Below, piece by piece: positions 43,529-52,545 of a DNA stretch of 64,000 nucleotides. The stretch is from positions 1,240,001-1,304,000 of the forward strand of contig CBDAUN010000003.1 of NCBI GenBank assembly GCA_965200645.1, given 5' to 3'. Under the pieces are notes generated by a model. The model saw nothing but the letters and a program-made list of their open reading frames with translations, ran no database searches and was not told where the DNA came from. The stretch comes from CBDAUN01 sp965200645 (GTDB taxonomy: Bacteria; Pseudomonadota; Gammaproteobacteria; Arenicellales; JAJDZL01). How positions within the stretch are numbered: the stretch's first letter is position 1; each line of letters opens with the position of its first letter. A program made the translations under genes and the position numbers.

Positions 43529-44524
43529 TTGAATCAAAGTCTTGATGATGAAAAAACAAATGCCGTCAACCTGGTGACACAAGAAGGGTCATTTGTTGCA
43601 AACGAAGTCAAAAATTCACAACTCCGAGGAATTTGGGCACCCTGTCTGACACCGCTAAACAGTGACCTGTCAATTGATTTATTTAAGTTGACTAGTCACA
43701 TCAACTGGTTACTGGAAAACGGGTGTGACGGGGTTGTGTTGTTTGGAACAACCGGTGAAGCTTCTTCATTTTCTGCATCAGAGAGAATGAGTGCCCTTGA
43801 ACATGTCGTTGAATCGGGTATCAGTTGTTGTAGGCTTATGGTTGGAAACGGATTTCCTTCAGTGCAGGATTCGGTTTCAGTGACGCAACATGCTTTAAGT
43901 GTAGGCTGCGAACAAGTATTGATGGTGCCACCCTATTTCTATAAGACTCCGAACTTAGACGGCGTTAGTGCGGCGTATCGTTATGTATTTGACCGCATTA
44001 ATGGTGAATCGCTGCGAGTGATTTTGTACCACTATCCAAAACTGAGCATGGTTCCAATTACACACTCGCTAATTCACGAACTAACTAGAACGCATGGCAA
44101 CCTCATTGCTGGTGTGAAGGACTCTACGGGAGATTGGAGTAGTATGAAAGGTTTTATTCAGGAGTTTCCGGAACTTTCAATATTTCCGGGTTCGGACTCA
44201 TACTTGTTGGCCGCTTTAAAAATAGGCGGTGTAGGAACGATCACTGCTACTGCAGATATAAATCCAACTGGAATTGCCAAAGTTTATGATCTTTGGTCAA
44301 AAAGAATGGATGCAGTGGCAGCGCAGGATGCGGCCAATCGAGTCAGAGAGGTGGTGTTTAAGTACCCACTATCTTCAGCACTCAAGGCAGTACAAGCACA
44401 CTTTTGTTTTGATGAAAGTTGGAAGACCGTGCGCCCACCACTGACTCCTTTGTCCGAATCTCATCAATCAAGACTGCTGGCTGAGCTTGAAGAAGCAGGA
44501 TTTGAGATTCCAAAATCAACCTAG
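43529..44524 (+). CDS. DapA/N-acetylneuraminate lyase family aldolase
   Basis: Members are Schiff-base class I aldolases or dehydratases acting on pyruvate adducts. In this 331-residue protein the Schiff-base Lys is Lys197 (AGVKDSTGD), the pyruvate-binding GTTGEASS is at 73-80 and the proton-relay Tyr is Tyr167 in LYHYP. A roughly 30-residue polar extension precedes the barrel. The start is TTG with GGAG upstream; an ATG inside the extension was not found in this frame. It is not obviously DapA, since the YN-V/I-P motif is changed to YHYP and no lysine genes are near. Divergent from the altered SucCD pair, it may act with it. Confidence 0.85.
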   Translation: MNQSLDDEKTNAVNLVTQEGSFVANEVKNSQLRGIWAPCLTPLNSDLSIDLFKLTSHINWLLENGCDGVVLFGTTGEASSFSASERMSALEHVVESGISCCRLMVGNGFPSVQDSVSVTQHALSVGCEQVLMVPPYFYKTPNLDGVSAAYRYVFDRINGESLRVILYHYPKLSMVPITHSLIHELTRTHGNLIAGVKDSTGDWSSMKGFIQEFPELSIFPGSDSYLLAALKIGGVGTITATADINPTGIAKVYDLWSKRMDAVAAQDAANRVREVVFKYPLSSALKAVQAHFCFDESWKTVRPPLTPLSESHQSRLLAELEEAGFEIPKST

Positions 44525-44671
44525 TTTAAGGATTCACAATTGGCATATTTTGTCTTTTCGTGTTTTTAAGCATCAAAATCAAATAAATTGAATGTATTCT
44601 AGACGGAAAAGTCTACAAACTACGAATTGCTACTAGGGCAATATGACAATAGTAAGCCGCCATAGGAAGTA

Positions 44672-45301
44672 ATGATGTCGTGCGGTTACTCTAACCCGAA
44701 GTTTGATGGTGCTATGAAGGAATATAAATGGCGCCTCAAACTCATCATTGCACTCAATGCGATTATGTTCATCATTGAAATGGGTTTAGGCTACGTGGCA
44801 CAGTCGCAGGCTATGAAGGCGGATGCTCTGGACTTTCTTGGTGATACACTGACCTACTCAATTTCACTTGCAGTGATTGGAGCATCGGTTCGGGTCAGGA
44901 CAAATGTCGCACTTGCTAAAGGTATTAGTTTGTTGTTGATAGGTACCTGGATATTTTTATCAACGGTATATAAATTTTTCTACTCTAACTTTCCAGAAGC
45001 TGAAATTATGGGAGCAGTTGCAGTCTTAGCTTTAGCGGTGAATCTATCGTGCGTTATCCTGTTGGTACAATTCAGGGATGGCGATGCCAATGTGCGTTCC
45101 GTTTGGTTGTGCAGCCGCAATGATGCTGTCGGTAATGTGGCTGTGTTGGTCGCCGCACTAGGTGTTTGGGGTACAACTTCCAACTTACCTGATTTGATCG
45201 TAGCTCTAGTCATGTCCTTGCTTTTTCTTTCATCTTCTCTCCAAATTATTAGACAGGCACTGTCTGAGCGAAGAGAATTTGAGCTTCAGGAAGCGACCTA
45301 A
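44672..45301 (+). CDS. Short cation-diffusion-facilitator-like transporter
   Basis: The 209-residue protein has six hydrophobic helices like a CDF (CzcD/ZitB) metal/proton antiporter but ends right after them, lacking the usual C-terminal metal-sensing domain. Metal-site positions are variant: helix 2 has MKADALDFLGD where Zn transporters have H-x3-D, and helix 5 has SRNDAVGNVAV instead of H-x3-D. These changes suggest specificity other than zinc or an altered role. The N-terminal MMSCGYSNPKFDGAMKEYKWRL resembles small CDF members sometimes annotated as cobalt/zinc-resistance proteins. Its neighbour znuA converges with it. Confidence 0.8.
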   Translation: MMSCGYSNPKFDGAMKEYKWRLKLIIALNAIMFIIEMGLGYVAQSQAMKADALDFLGDTLTYSISLAVIGASVRVRTNVALAKGISLLLIGTWIFLSTVYKFFYSNFPEAEIMGAVAVLALAVNLSCVILLVQFRDGDANVRSVWLCSRNDAVGNVAVLVAALGVWGTTSNLPDLIVALVMSLLFLSSSLQIIRQALSERREFELQEAT

Positions 45302-45551
45302 GACTATCAAACGAATCTTGCGTTGATAAACAGCATTGCAGTTGTGTTGGGTTAAATCATCTCTTCCAATTCCGATACGCCGTCCTCACCCTAGATAATT
45401 GACGTGAGTTAATTTTGAAGGTGAAATCAAACTCACAAAATGGGAAATCGCTGCCTTTAAGACAGCTATTAGTCCCTTAATTTCTCTATTTAAAACTTAT
45501 CGGCGAATCACCAAAATTTAAGCAATTTTGTTGTCCTTAACACCTCAATCT

Positions 45552-46718
45552 CTACACACCTGTCAGGCAATTTTTGAACGTTGATGCCATATTACGGATG
45601 AGATTGAAGTAAAGCTCCGGACCATCCTCTACGGTAGCACCCAGTGGGTCGATGGTGCCAGTTCGTGCATCAGTATCCTCCACAATTACTTTGATGATGT
45701 CATTGTTGAACTGAGGCTCGTCAAACACACAAACGATATTTGCATCCCGCATCCTATCACGAATCTCCCGTAAGCGTTTGGCTCCGGGTTTTCGATCTGG
45801 ATTGACCACTAATGAACCGGCGGTAGTTAGGCCGAAGCGATCCTCAAAATATCGGTAGGCGTCATGAAAAACGATATATTGCTTGCCGTGAAGTGTTTCC
45901 AATTCATGAGTGATCTCATCTGTCAATTCGTGTAGTTTGCCGTCAAGGGCATAGGCGTTCGCCATGTATTTTTCGGCGTTTGCGACATCAACTTCCGCAA
46001 GCACTTTGGCAATTTCTCGTACCATGGCGCGTGCATTTTCTGGGTCGAGCCAAATGTGCGGGTCAAAATCTCCATGGTCATGGTCGTGCTCATCGCCATG
46101 TGCTTCGCCCTCATGGTCATCATGGTCTTTACCTTCATGTTCTTCGTGCTCATGGTGTTCGTCGTCGTGATGTGCTTCGCCTTCGTGTTCTTCGTGCTTG
46201 TCATGATGCTCATCCTGTTCATGTTCGTCATGTTCATCATGGCCATGACCATCATGCTCTTCAGCCTCATGTTCGTCATGCCCGTTATCATCATGGTCAT
46301 CGTGACCCCTGTCGCCAGCAGAGACTTCGGCCAATCCAGCATCGCGAAACGACTTCTTGGTTATACCCGGCGCATCCATAATCTTAACTATACGTGCATC
46401 ACCCGTGAGTGAGCCAAGAAAAATGTCCAAAGATGTTTCAAGACTTTCGTCAATCATGAATATGACATCAGCCTTCGATAATTCCTCGGCATCAGATGGA
46501 CGTAGCATAAAGGTATGTGGCGAAGACACCCCACGCATTAGCAAGTGAGGATCAGCCACCCCATTCATCACAGAACTTGTTAGTGAATGCAGCGGCTTGA
46601 TGGATGTCACAACCTGAACTTCGGTAGCATTTGCAGTACAAATGAAAGTGCCAAAATACGCCACGGCGGCAACTATGATTGATTTGAATCTTCTGAAGAT
46701 TGATAACGTCTGAAACAC
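45552..46718 (-). CDS. znuA: Zinc ABC transporter substrate-binding protein with His-rich loop
   Basis: ZnuA captures periplasmic zinc. The 388-residue protein has a signal peptide (about 1-31, cut near TANATEV), zinc ligand His68 (SPHTFML), a long His/Asp/Glu-rich loop at about 139-215, ligand His221 (DPHIWLDP), a further His in VFHDAY and a C-terminal Asp region. The loop is long even for ZnuA and should act as a metal chaperone segment. ZnuB and ZnuC genes are absent from the window, so the membrane parts are encoded elsewhere. A Zur-type operator sits in its promoter. Confidence 0.93.
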   Translation of the reverse strand: MFQTLSIFRRFKSIIVAAVAYFGTFICTANATEVQVVTSIKPLHSLTSSVMNGVADPHLLMRGVSSPHTFMLRPSDAEELSKADVIFMIDESLETSLDIFLGSLTGDARIVKIMDAPGITKKSFRDAGLAEVSAGDRGHDDHDDNGHDEHEAEEHDGHGHDEHDEHEQDEHHDKHEEHEGEAHHDDEHHEHEEHEGKDHDDHEGEAHGDEHDHDHGDFDPHIWLDPENARAMVREIAKVLAEVDVANAEKYMANAYALDGKLHELTDEITHELETLHGKQYIVFHDAYRYFEDRFGLTTAGSLVVNPDRKPGAKRLREIRDRMRDANIVCVFDEPQFNNDIIKVIVEDTDARTGTIDPLGATVEDGPELYFNLIRNMASTFKNCLTGV

Positions 46719-46795
46719 TTGAACCCCTCTCTTTAGGTTTTGGCTATGGGTAAAAACTGATTATGTGTCTACCACATACCGTTTCAAAGTGAAAT

Positions 46796-46824
46796 ATTGT
46801 AATGTTATAACAGTACATTATCAA
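46796..46824 (-). promoter_or_regulatory. znuA promoter with Zur-box candidate in spacer
   Basis: On the minus strand TTGATA (46824-46819), a 17-bp spacer and TACAAT (46801-46796) form a sigma-70 promoter. The spacer contains the palindrome TGTTATAACA (46803-46812), the core of the gammaproteobacterial Zur operator (ATGTTATAACAT-like). Zinc-loaded Zur bound there would block polymerase, the usual control of znuA. A second weaker promoter (TTGAAA-16-CATAAT, 46787-46760) lies downstream. Confidence 0.8.
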
Positions 46825-47127
46825 GAGTGTATAGACGACATTTGGGCTTGGTACTACCATTTCATCTGTGGAAACTGGAATTGAATTTCGTACGGATTCA
46901 GAAGTTATTCAACAGCATTGATACGAATTTGATGTTCTGATCACTTGGAATTCGGTTTTGCGATATGCCCGAATTTGACAAATCAACTCCATTTTTTGCA
47001 TTAATTGCTAATCGCTTGGGTTGAACTGAAGTTTGCTCTTAACTACTCAGTAACTTTATTGGCGCTTAAATTGAATTTTAGTTGAGCATAATTTGCCCAG
47101 ATTGACCGACTTACGACTAATATCGTC

Positions 47128-47210
47128 CAATTTGTTATATAAATTAATCATGTCTCAATAGGAAATTTCTTACAATTCCTATTCCTTAAAATAGTAGCAA
47201 TTTGCTATAT
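47128..47210. repeat. Direct repeat CAATTTG(T/C)TATAT upstream of tctC
   Basis: The 13-mer occurs at 47128-47140 and 47198-47210 with one mismatch, 70 bp apart, about seven helical turns. It could bind a regulator of the tctCBA operon (often controlled by two-component TctDE), but the AT-rich context makes chance possible. Confidence 0.35.
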
Positions 47211-47254
47211 TTAATATTTCGTAAATAATGTAACTAATTGATGGGAGGAATTAA

Positions 47255-48238
47255 ATGAGATCAAGAAAGCTACTTCTTGCAGCTGCTACGTCACTTGCTA
47301 TGATCACCGCCGGAATGTCACTGAGCGTCTATAGCGAAGACTTTGAGCCTCAAAAGCCAGTTGATTTTGTCATCATGGCCGGTAAAGGTGGTGGCGCAGA
47401 CAAAATGGCAAGACTGATGCAGTCGATTATTGAAAAACGTGGTATTGCCAGCAAGCCTTTCGTTCCGATCAACAAGCCGGGTGGATCCGGTGCGGAAGCT
47501 CTGGTGCACATGAATAATACCAGCGGAGCAGCAAAAGACCATACAGTTATGGTGACACTGAACAGTTTTTATACGACACCACTGCGTCAGCCAAATCTTA
47601 ATGTCGACATTTCGACTTTCACCCCAGTGGGCAGAATGGCTGAAGACACCTTTCTGCTTTGGGTTAACAAGGACAGCGGGATTACCAACATAGATGAATT
47701 CGTAGCCGCAGCCAAGGCAGCGGGTAAGGACTGGATTATGGCTGGAACCGGTAAGGCCCAAGAAGACCAACTGCTGACCGATTTCCTAAATCGTACCTAT
47801 GGCCTCGACATGACTTACGTGCCATATAAAGGCGGCGGTCGTGTAGCCAAGGAACTTGCAGGTAACAATGCAAACTCTACAGTGAACAATCCTTCCGAGC
47901 AGCTTGGTTTCTATGAAGCAGGCACCACGATGCCCATTGCAGCGTTCACGCCAGAAAGACTGGAACTTTTCCCAGATGCACCGACTTTTGGTGAACTTGG
48001 TAATGAGTTCGTTTATTTCATGCAACGAAGCGTCGTCGGCCCTCCGGGAATGTCTGACGCAGCAGCTGCCTACTATCAAGATGTATTCCAACAGGTTTAC
48101 AACACTGATGAGTGGCAGGAATACATGAAAAAGAAGAGTCTCTATGGAGATTTTCTGACCGGTGATGGCCTTAAAAATTACTGGTTAACCGAGCGTGATA
48201 TTCACGAAGGTATGCTCAAGGAAATCGGAGAAATCTAA
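47255..48238 (+). CDS. tctC: Tripartite tricarboxylate transporter substrate-binding protein
   Basis: TctC-type periplasmic binding proteins capture carboxylates for the TctAB membrane unit. The 327-residue protein has a signal peptide (about 1-27), the first-strand VDFVIMAGKGGGADKMAR segment that in the family forms the carboxylate-contacting loop, the PINKPGGSGAEAL motif and YVPYKGGGRVAKEL. A strong GGGAGGAATTAA ribosome site precedes the ATG. It is the first gene of tctCBA. Ligands of the family range from citrate to aromatic acids and terephthalate; which applies here is unknown. Confidence 0.9.
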   Translation: MRSRKLLLAAATSLAMITAGMSLSVYSEDFEPQKPVDFVIMAGKGGGADKMARLMQSIIEKRGIASKPFVPINKPGGSGAEALVHMNNTSGAAKDHTVMVTLNSFYTTPLRQPNLNVDISTFTPVGRMAEDTFLLWVNKDSGITNIDEFVAAAKAAGKDWIMAGTGKAQEDQLLTDFLNRTYGLDMTYVPYKGGGRVAKELAGNNANSTVNNPSEQLGFYEAGTTMPIAAFTPERLELFPDAPTFGELGNEFVYFMQRSVVGPPGMSDAAAAYYQDVFQQVYNTDEWQEYMKKKSLYGDFLTGDGLKNYWLTERDIHEGMLKEIGEI

Positions 48239-48290
48239 GTTCTAAACATATCTAAATTACCCAGTTATTCAATTCAGCGCTGATTTAGCA

Positions 48291-48788
48291 ATGCGAATTG
48301 CCGAATTGGTCATGGCCATAGCTTTGGCCATTGTCTCTATAGCGTTGATGGTGAAAAGCGCGGAACTCCCCATCGGTTGGATCCCTGAAGAAGGTCCAGG
48401 CGGTGGGGCTTTCCCTTTTTGGATTTCAGCGGGCATGCTCGCATGCTGCCTGTGGACCATTGTGCGCTGGGTGAAAAAGACCCTCCCTACATCAACAGAC
48501 AGTTCACCCTACATGGACCGTGAAACACTGAAGGTGTTTCTAATCGGGTCGGTCTCATTAACCGTTATGGTTGCATCAATTTATGTCATTGGAACCTACG
48601 GGGCGATTCCTCTGTTACTAATCTTTTACATGCGAATTGTAGGCAAGAACAGTTGGTTGCTAACTTCCACATTGGCGGTGACTTTTCCCGTAGCAACATT
48701 TTTCTTCTTTGAAATCGCTCTTCGAATAACCTTGCCGAAGGGTCTGACAGAACCAATGTTCTATCCGCTGTACGACATTTTTCTGTAA
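48291..48788 (+). CDS. tctB: Tripartite tricarboxylate transporter small membrane subunit
   Basis: The 165-residue protein has four hydrophobic helices and the TctB layout, including IPEEGPGGGAFPFWISAGM near residues 25-45, the conserved Gly/Pro loop after helix 1. It lies between tctC (52 bp) and tctA (15 bp). TctB and TctA form the secondary, sodium- or proton-driven permease. Small subunits of this family are poorly conserved, so the call rests on the motif and position. Confidence 0.88.
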   Translation: MRIAELVMAIALAIVSIALMVKSAELPIGWIPEEGPGGGAFPFWISAGMLACCLWTIVRWVKKTLPTSTDSSPYMDRETLKVFLIGSVSLTVMVASIYVIGTYGAIPLLLIFYMRIVGKNSWLLTSTLAVTFPVATFFFFEIALRITLPKGLTEPMFYPLYDIFL

Positions 48789-48803
48789 CGGTAAGTTCAC
48801 TTC

Positions 48804-50306
48804 ATGGAAATTGTTGCCAATCTGTTCAGTGGATTCTTTACAGCGTTTGAACCGCTAAATTTGTTCCTTATCATCGGTGGAGTAATCGTTGGATTATTCA
48901 TCGGTGCAATGCCGGGACTAGGCTCGGTCAACGGAGTCGCAATTCTGCTGCCGATGACTTTTCTTGTGCCGCCGACGTCAGCGATCATCTTTCTCGGCGC
49001 AATCTATTACGGAGCAATGTATGGAGGTGCGATTAGTTCGATTATGCTGGGAATTCCCGGCGCGTCAACAGCGGTAGCTACGACCTTCGATGGCCGACCC
49101 CTGGCCAGAAAGGGATACGCCGACCGAGCGTTAATTGCAGCTGCGACAGCATCATTTGTTGGCGGCACAATATCTGTGGTTTTGTTTACTCTTTTTGCTC
49201 CACCACTTGCAGAAGTGGCACTTAAGTTTGGAGCACCCGAAGAATTTGCTTTAATGCTGCTCGCTTTTGCAACATTTATTGGGTTGGGTGGCGACGATAT
49301 TCCCAAAACAATTTTTTCCATACTCATTGGGTTTGTTCTGAGTGCCGTGGGGCTCGATATCGTTAGTGGTGAACCACGATTAATCTTTTTCGATATTCCC
49401 GGATTCTTTCATGGAGTTCATTTTTTAGTACTGGCAATCGGTATTTATGGCATTGGAGAAATACTGTGGACCTTAGAAACCAACCGCGGTAATGTTGAAA
49501 TTTCCAAGTTGGAACTAACTTGGAAGAGATTCAAAGACGGCATTATTCGACTCAAAACTTCTATCAGTACGGTCCTCATGGGGTCATTCCTAGGATTTTT
49601 TGTAGGAATTTTGCCTGCCGCAGGTGCAACTCCGGGTTCGCTAATGGCATACGGCGTAGCAAAGACTATGGACAAGGAGCCGCAGACCTTTGGCAAAGGA
49701 AATGTTAAGGGCGTTGCCGCTCCGGAATCAGCAAACAACGCTGCCAGTACTGGATCAATGCTGCCCATGCTGACTCTCGGTATCCCGGGGTCACCAACCA
49801 CTGCAATTTTGCTGGGCGGTATGGTCATTTGGGGGCTAGAACCGGGTCCACGATTGTTCGTTGATCAATCTGAATTCGTGTGGGGTTTGATCGCAAGCCT
49901 ATATGCAGCGAATGTATTTGCCCTACTGGTGAATCTGGCATTCATTCCGGTGTTTGTATGGATGCTGAGAATTCCTTTTACAATCCTAGCACCCATTATC
50001 TTTATCCTTTGTATTGTTGGCGGCTATGCCCCAACGCAAGACATGCATGACGTATGGCTCATGTTGTTGTTCGGAATTGTGGGCTACCTCATGCGTAAGC
50101 TTGACTATCCGATGGCACCTGCAGTTTTAGCTGTCGTTTTGGGACCATTGGCCGAAACATCATTGAGACAATCACTACTTATTAGCCACGGTAGTCCAGC
50201 AATCTTCTTTAACAGACCCATAGCTGCGGCGATCATGATTTGCTCGCTTATTCTGTTTATCATACCCATTATCAAGATAATTCGAGACAGGCGCAAGATA
50301 GCCTAA
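48804..50306 (+). CDS. tctA: Tripartite tricarboxylate transporter large membrane subunit
   Basis: The 500-residue permease has about eleven helices and two inverted family repeats with the hallmark GxxxGxxPGLG (GLFIGAMPGLGSVNG, about residues 29-43), YYGAMYGGAISSIML, and the second-half GILPAAGATPGSLMAYG and LGIPGSPTTAILLGG. This is a full-length TctA. The operon ends here; the next gene has its own -10 element. The transporter probably supplies an organic acid to the surrounding catabolic genes. Confidence 0.94.
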   Translation: MEIVANLFSGFFTAFEPLNLFLIIGGVIVGLFIGAMPGLGSVNGVAILLPMTFLVPPTSAIIFLGAIYYGAMYGGAISSIMLGIPGASTAVATTFDGRPLARKGYADRALIAAATASFVGGTISVVLFTLFAPPLAEVALKFGAPEEFALMLLAFATFIGLGGDDIPKTIFSILIGFVLSAVGLDIVSGEPRLIFFDIPGFFHGVHFLVLAIGIYGIGEILWTLETNRGNVEISKLELTWKRFKDGIIRLKTSISTVLMGSFLGFFVGILPAAGATPGSLMAYGVAKTMDKEPQTFGKGNVKGVAAPESANNAASTGSMLPMLTLGIPGSPTTAILLGGMVIWGLEPGPRLFVDQSEFVWGLIASLYAANVFALLVNLAFIPVFVWMLRIPFTILAPIIFILCIVGGYAPTQDMHDVWLMLLFGIVGYLMRKLDYPMAPAVLAVVLGPLAETSLRQSLLISHGSPAIFFNRPIAAAIMICSLILFIIPIIKIIRDRRKIA

Positions 50307-50474
50307 ATCGCGGTTTGCGACAAATAGTTTCGTTTGCCAAACCAGCCTGAGTATGAAACTATAGATGCCTACAGTCCTCTCCCTGTCATCGGGAATGTTA
50401 GGTATGGCAATTGATGTCACAGTATTTGAAGTATTACTGCTCTCAGTAGCGCATTGAAGATCACTTGACTTGTC

Positions 50475-50480
50475 TATAAT
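50475..50480 (+). promoter_or_regulatory. -10 element upstream of the OYE/Fe-S flavoprotein gene
   Basis: A perfect TATAAT lies 60 bp before the start codon, with ATTGAA 16 bp upstream as a fair -35. The start codon has no Shine-Dalgarno sequence (CTCCTTTCTCCACA precedes it). Confidence 0.45.
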
Positions 50481-50540
50481 TTCGGATTAAGACAGATCTG
50501 ATGAATCTCCTTCATAGTTAATGATGTTCCTTTCTCCACA

Positions 50541-52538
50541 ATGCAATCCGAAAATTCACCAGCCTTAAAGCACTTGTTCAAACCAATCACGGTTGGACAC
50601 AAGACTCTCAAACATCGCTTGAATTTTGGTGCTCATACAGCAAACATGGCCGAAGGCGGACTTCCAGTCGAAAGGCACTATGGCTATTACCTCGAACGGG
50701 CTATCGGCGGTGCGGCAATGATTGTTGTTGAACCAGTGCCAGTTCATCGCACCGCAGTTCTAACGCGAGGCAATTTCAGGCATGAAGATGACACCATCAT
50801 TCCACATTTTCGAAAAATTACCGATGCCTGTCACGAACACGGCACGGTAATGATTCAGCAACTCTATCACGTCGGTCAGCACGGAGATTGGGACAATTCT
50901 TTTGAGCCGAACTGGTCTCCTTCCGGGCTTCCATCAATGCACGACCATGACGGTAGTCAGGCCATGTCCACGAAGCAAATTGACGAAATTGTGGAGGCCT
51001 TCGCACGTGCAGCACTTCGCGCCAAAGAGGCCGGGTTCGACGGGTGCGAACTAATGGCCGCCTACAACGCCATAATTGAACAATTTTGGTCGACCCATAC
51101 CAATCGAAGAGATGACAAGTACGGCGGCTCCTTTAATAATCGGATGCGATTCTCTGAAGAGGTGTTAAGTGCGATTCGCAACGCTGTTGGTAACGAATTC
51201 ATCATTGGTATCTGTACCAGCTACGATCCCGCTATGCCAGACGTGCAAACCATCGAAGAAATGCAGCAAATTGCACAGCATCACGATGAGCGTGGCTTGA
51301 ACGACTATGTCACTATCGGCACCGGGAGCTATTACGATTTCACTCGAATTATTCCGACCGCATTGCACGATGACCAACTGGGTGTTCCGTTTGCAGAAAA
51401 AATTAAGGAAGCCGTAACGAATACAGTGGTACAGGCCGAAAGCCACATCAGAACACCTGAAGTGGCCAATCAAGTGATTTCTCAAGGTTCGGCTGACATG
51501 GTGAGCATCGTCCGAGGTCAAATCGCGGACCCGCATCTTGCAACCAAAGCAATGCAAGGCCGAACTGAGGACATTCGTCCCTGTCTTTCATGTAATCAAA
51601 TGTGCTGGGGAAGACGCTACAAGGACTACTGGATCAGTTGTTTGATCAATCCATCTGCAGGAAGAGAATTCGAATGGGGTGGAGATAGATTTTCTGCGTC
51701 AGGAAACACACGGCACATCCTCATCGTCGGTGGCGGACCCGCTGGTTGCGAAGCTGCCAGGGTTGCAGCAGAAAGAGGCCACAAAGTTACGCTTGTCGAA
51801 GCTTCGCCAATACTCGGTGGGCAGTTCATACTGGCTGGACGTCAACCACGCCGTGCACAGATCCTTGATTTCATTGCCTGGTATGAAAGGCAATTAACAC
51901 GTCTGGGCGTCGAAGTTAGATTAAACTCCTACTTTTCTGCCGAAGATGTGGAACAGTTCGGAGCCGATGCCGTAGTCCTGGCGACTGGCTCTCTTCCTTC
52001 GTCAACCGGATGGCAGCGGGGCCTTCCGCTGGTCGATACGCTGCCTGGTGTGGAACTGGACAACGTGTGGCATACCGAAGATGTCATGAATAGATCTGCC
52101 AGACTGGGAGCAACAGTTCTATTGTTGGATGATGTTGGAACTTGGAAAGGCGGCGGTACTGCACTGTATATGGCTGAGTCAGGGCACACAGTCACGATCG
52201 TTACCCCAGCAACCATGGTTGGTCGTGAAATTGTACGCACCTCGGCAGACTTTGCACTTCGGGAAAATCTAAAGAAACTCGGGTCCAAGTTTTATTGCGA
52301 GTCAGCCGTAAAAGAGTGGCATGATGGTTCTGTAACAATTATCGATCTGCTCGACGGTTCGACGACTACACTTGAAGCCGACAGCCTCGTGCTAGCTACG
52401 GTCAATGAACCGTTTAATGAATTGGAATTAGAATTAAAACAATCTCCAATCGAAATTCATTCAATCGGAGATTGCGTCTCTACCCGACAAGCCCCTGCAG
52501 CTATTTATGAGGGACGTAAAATTGGAATGAAACTATAG
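50541..52538 (+). CDS. NADH:flavin oxidoreductase with [4Fe-4S] and Rossmann domains (amine dehydrogenase/demethylase group)
   Basis: Three modules resemble trimethylamine dehydrogenase and 2,4-dienoyl-CoA reductase: an old-yellow-enzyme FMN barrel (1-330), a [4Fe-4S] site C-x2-C-x3-C-x11-C (CLSCNQMC and a Cys after WGRRYKDYWIS, around 352-371), and an FAD/ADP-binding Rossmann domain (HILIVGGGPAGCEAAR). In the barrel the usual substrate Tyr/His segment (Y-x-A-H of TMADH, H-x-x-H of other OYEs) reads MAAYNAIIEQFW, which I associate with N-methylproline-type demethylases. A demethylating or reductive role on an N-methyl compound is inferred; the substrate is not proven. The 665-residue length is normal. 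It converges with the glycine-zipper gene. Confidence 0.82.
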   Translation: MQSENSPALKHLFKPITVGHKTLKHRLNFGAHTANMAEGGLPVERHYGYYLERAIGGAAMIVVEPVPVHRTAVLTRGNFRHEDDTIIPHFRKITDACHEHGTVMIQQLYHVGQHGDWDNSFEPNWSPSGLPSMHDHDGSQAMSTKQIDEIVEAFARAALRAKEAGFDGCELMAAYNAIIEQFWSTHTNRRDDKYGGSFNNRMRFSEEVLSAIRNAVGNEFIIGICTSYDPAMPDVQTIEEMQQIAQHHDERGLNDYVTIGTGSYYDFTRIIPTALHDDQLGVPFAEKIKEAVTNTVVQAESHIRTPEVANQVISQGSADMVSIVRGQIADPHLATKAMQGRTEDIRPCLSCNQMCWGRRYKDYWISCLINPSAGREFEWGGDRFSASGNTRHILIVGGGPAGCEAARVAAERGHKVTLVEASPILGGQFILAGRQPRRAQILDFIAWYERQLTRLGVEVRLNSYFSAEDVEQFGADAVVLATGSLPSSTGWQRGLPLVDTLPGVELDNVWHTEDVMNRSARLGATVLLLDDVGTWKGGGTALYMAESGHTVTIVTPATMVGREIVRTSADFALRENLKKLGSKFYCESAVKEWHDGSVTIIDLLDGSTTTLEADSLVLATVNEPFNELELELKQSPIEIHSIGDCVSTRQAPAAIYEGRKIGMKL

Positions 52539-52545
52539 CGACCCG

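Larger units (their letters stand above)
46719..47254. other. Divergent intergenic region between znuA and tctC
   Basis: A strongly AT-rich 536-bp stretch without a plausible gene on either strand. It holds the Zur-box promoter of znuA at its left end and a pair of AT-rich direct repeats plus the GGGAGGAATTAA ribosome site of tctC at its right end. A hairpin AATTCGG/CCGAATT (46949-46975) has no T-run. Confidence 0.6.

Noticed and set aside
45404..45436. Hairpin GTGAGTT/AACTCAC between the CDF gene and znuA as a bidirectional terminator
   Set aside because: The stem is bulged and no T-run follows on either strand.
45964..46412. Long open frames on the plus strand opposite znuA
   Set aside because: They are products of the biased codons of the His/Asp/Glu-rich region on the other strand and have no family resemblance.
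46949..46975. Inverted repeat AATTCGG/CCGAATT upstream of tctC
   Set aside because: No T-run and no positional relation to a promoter; may be chance in AT-rich DNA.
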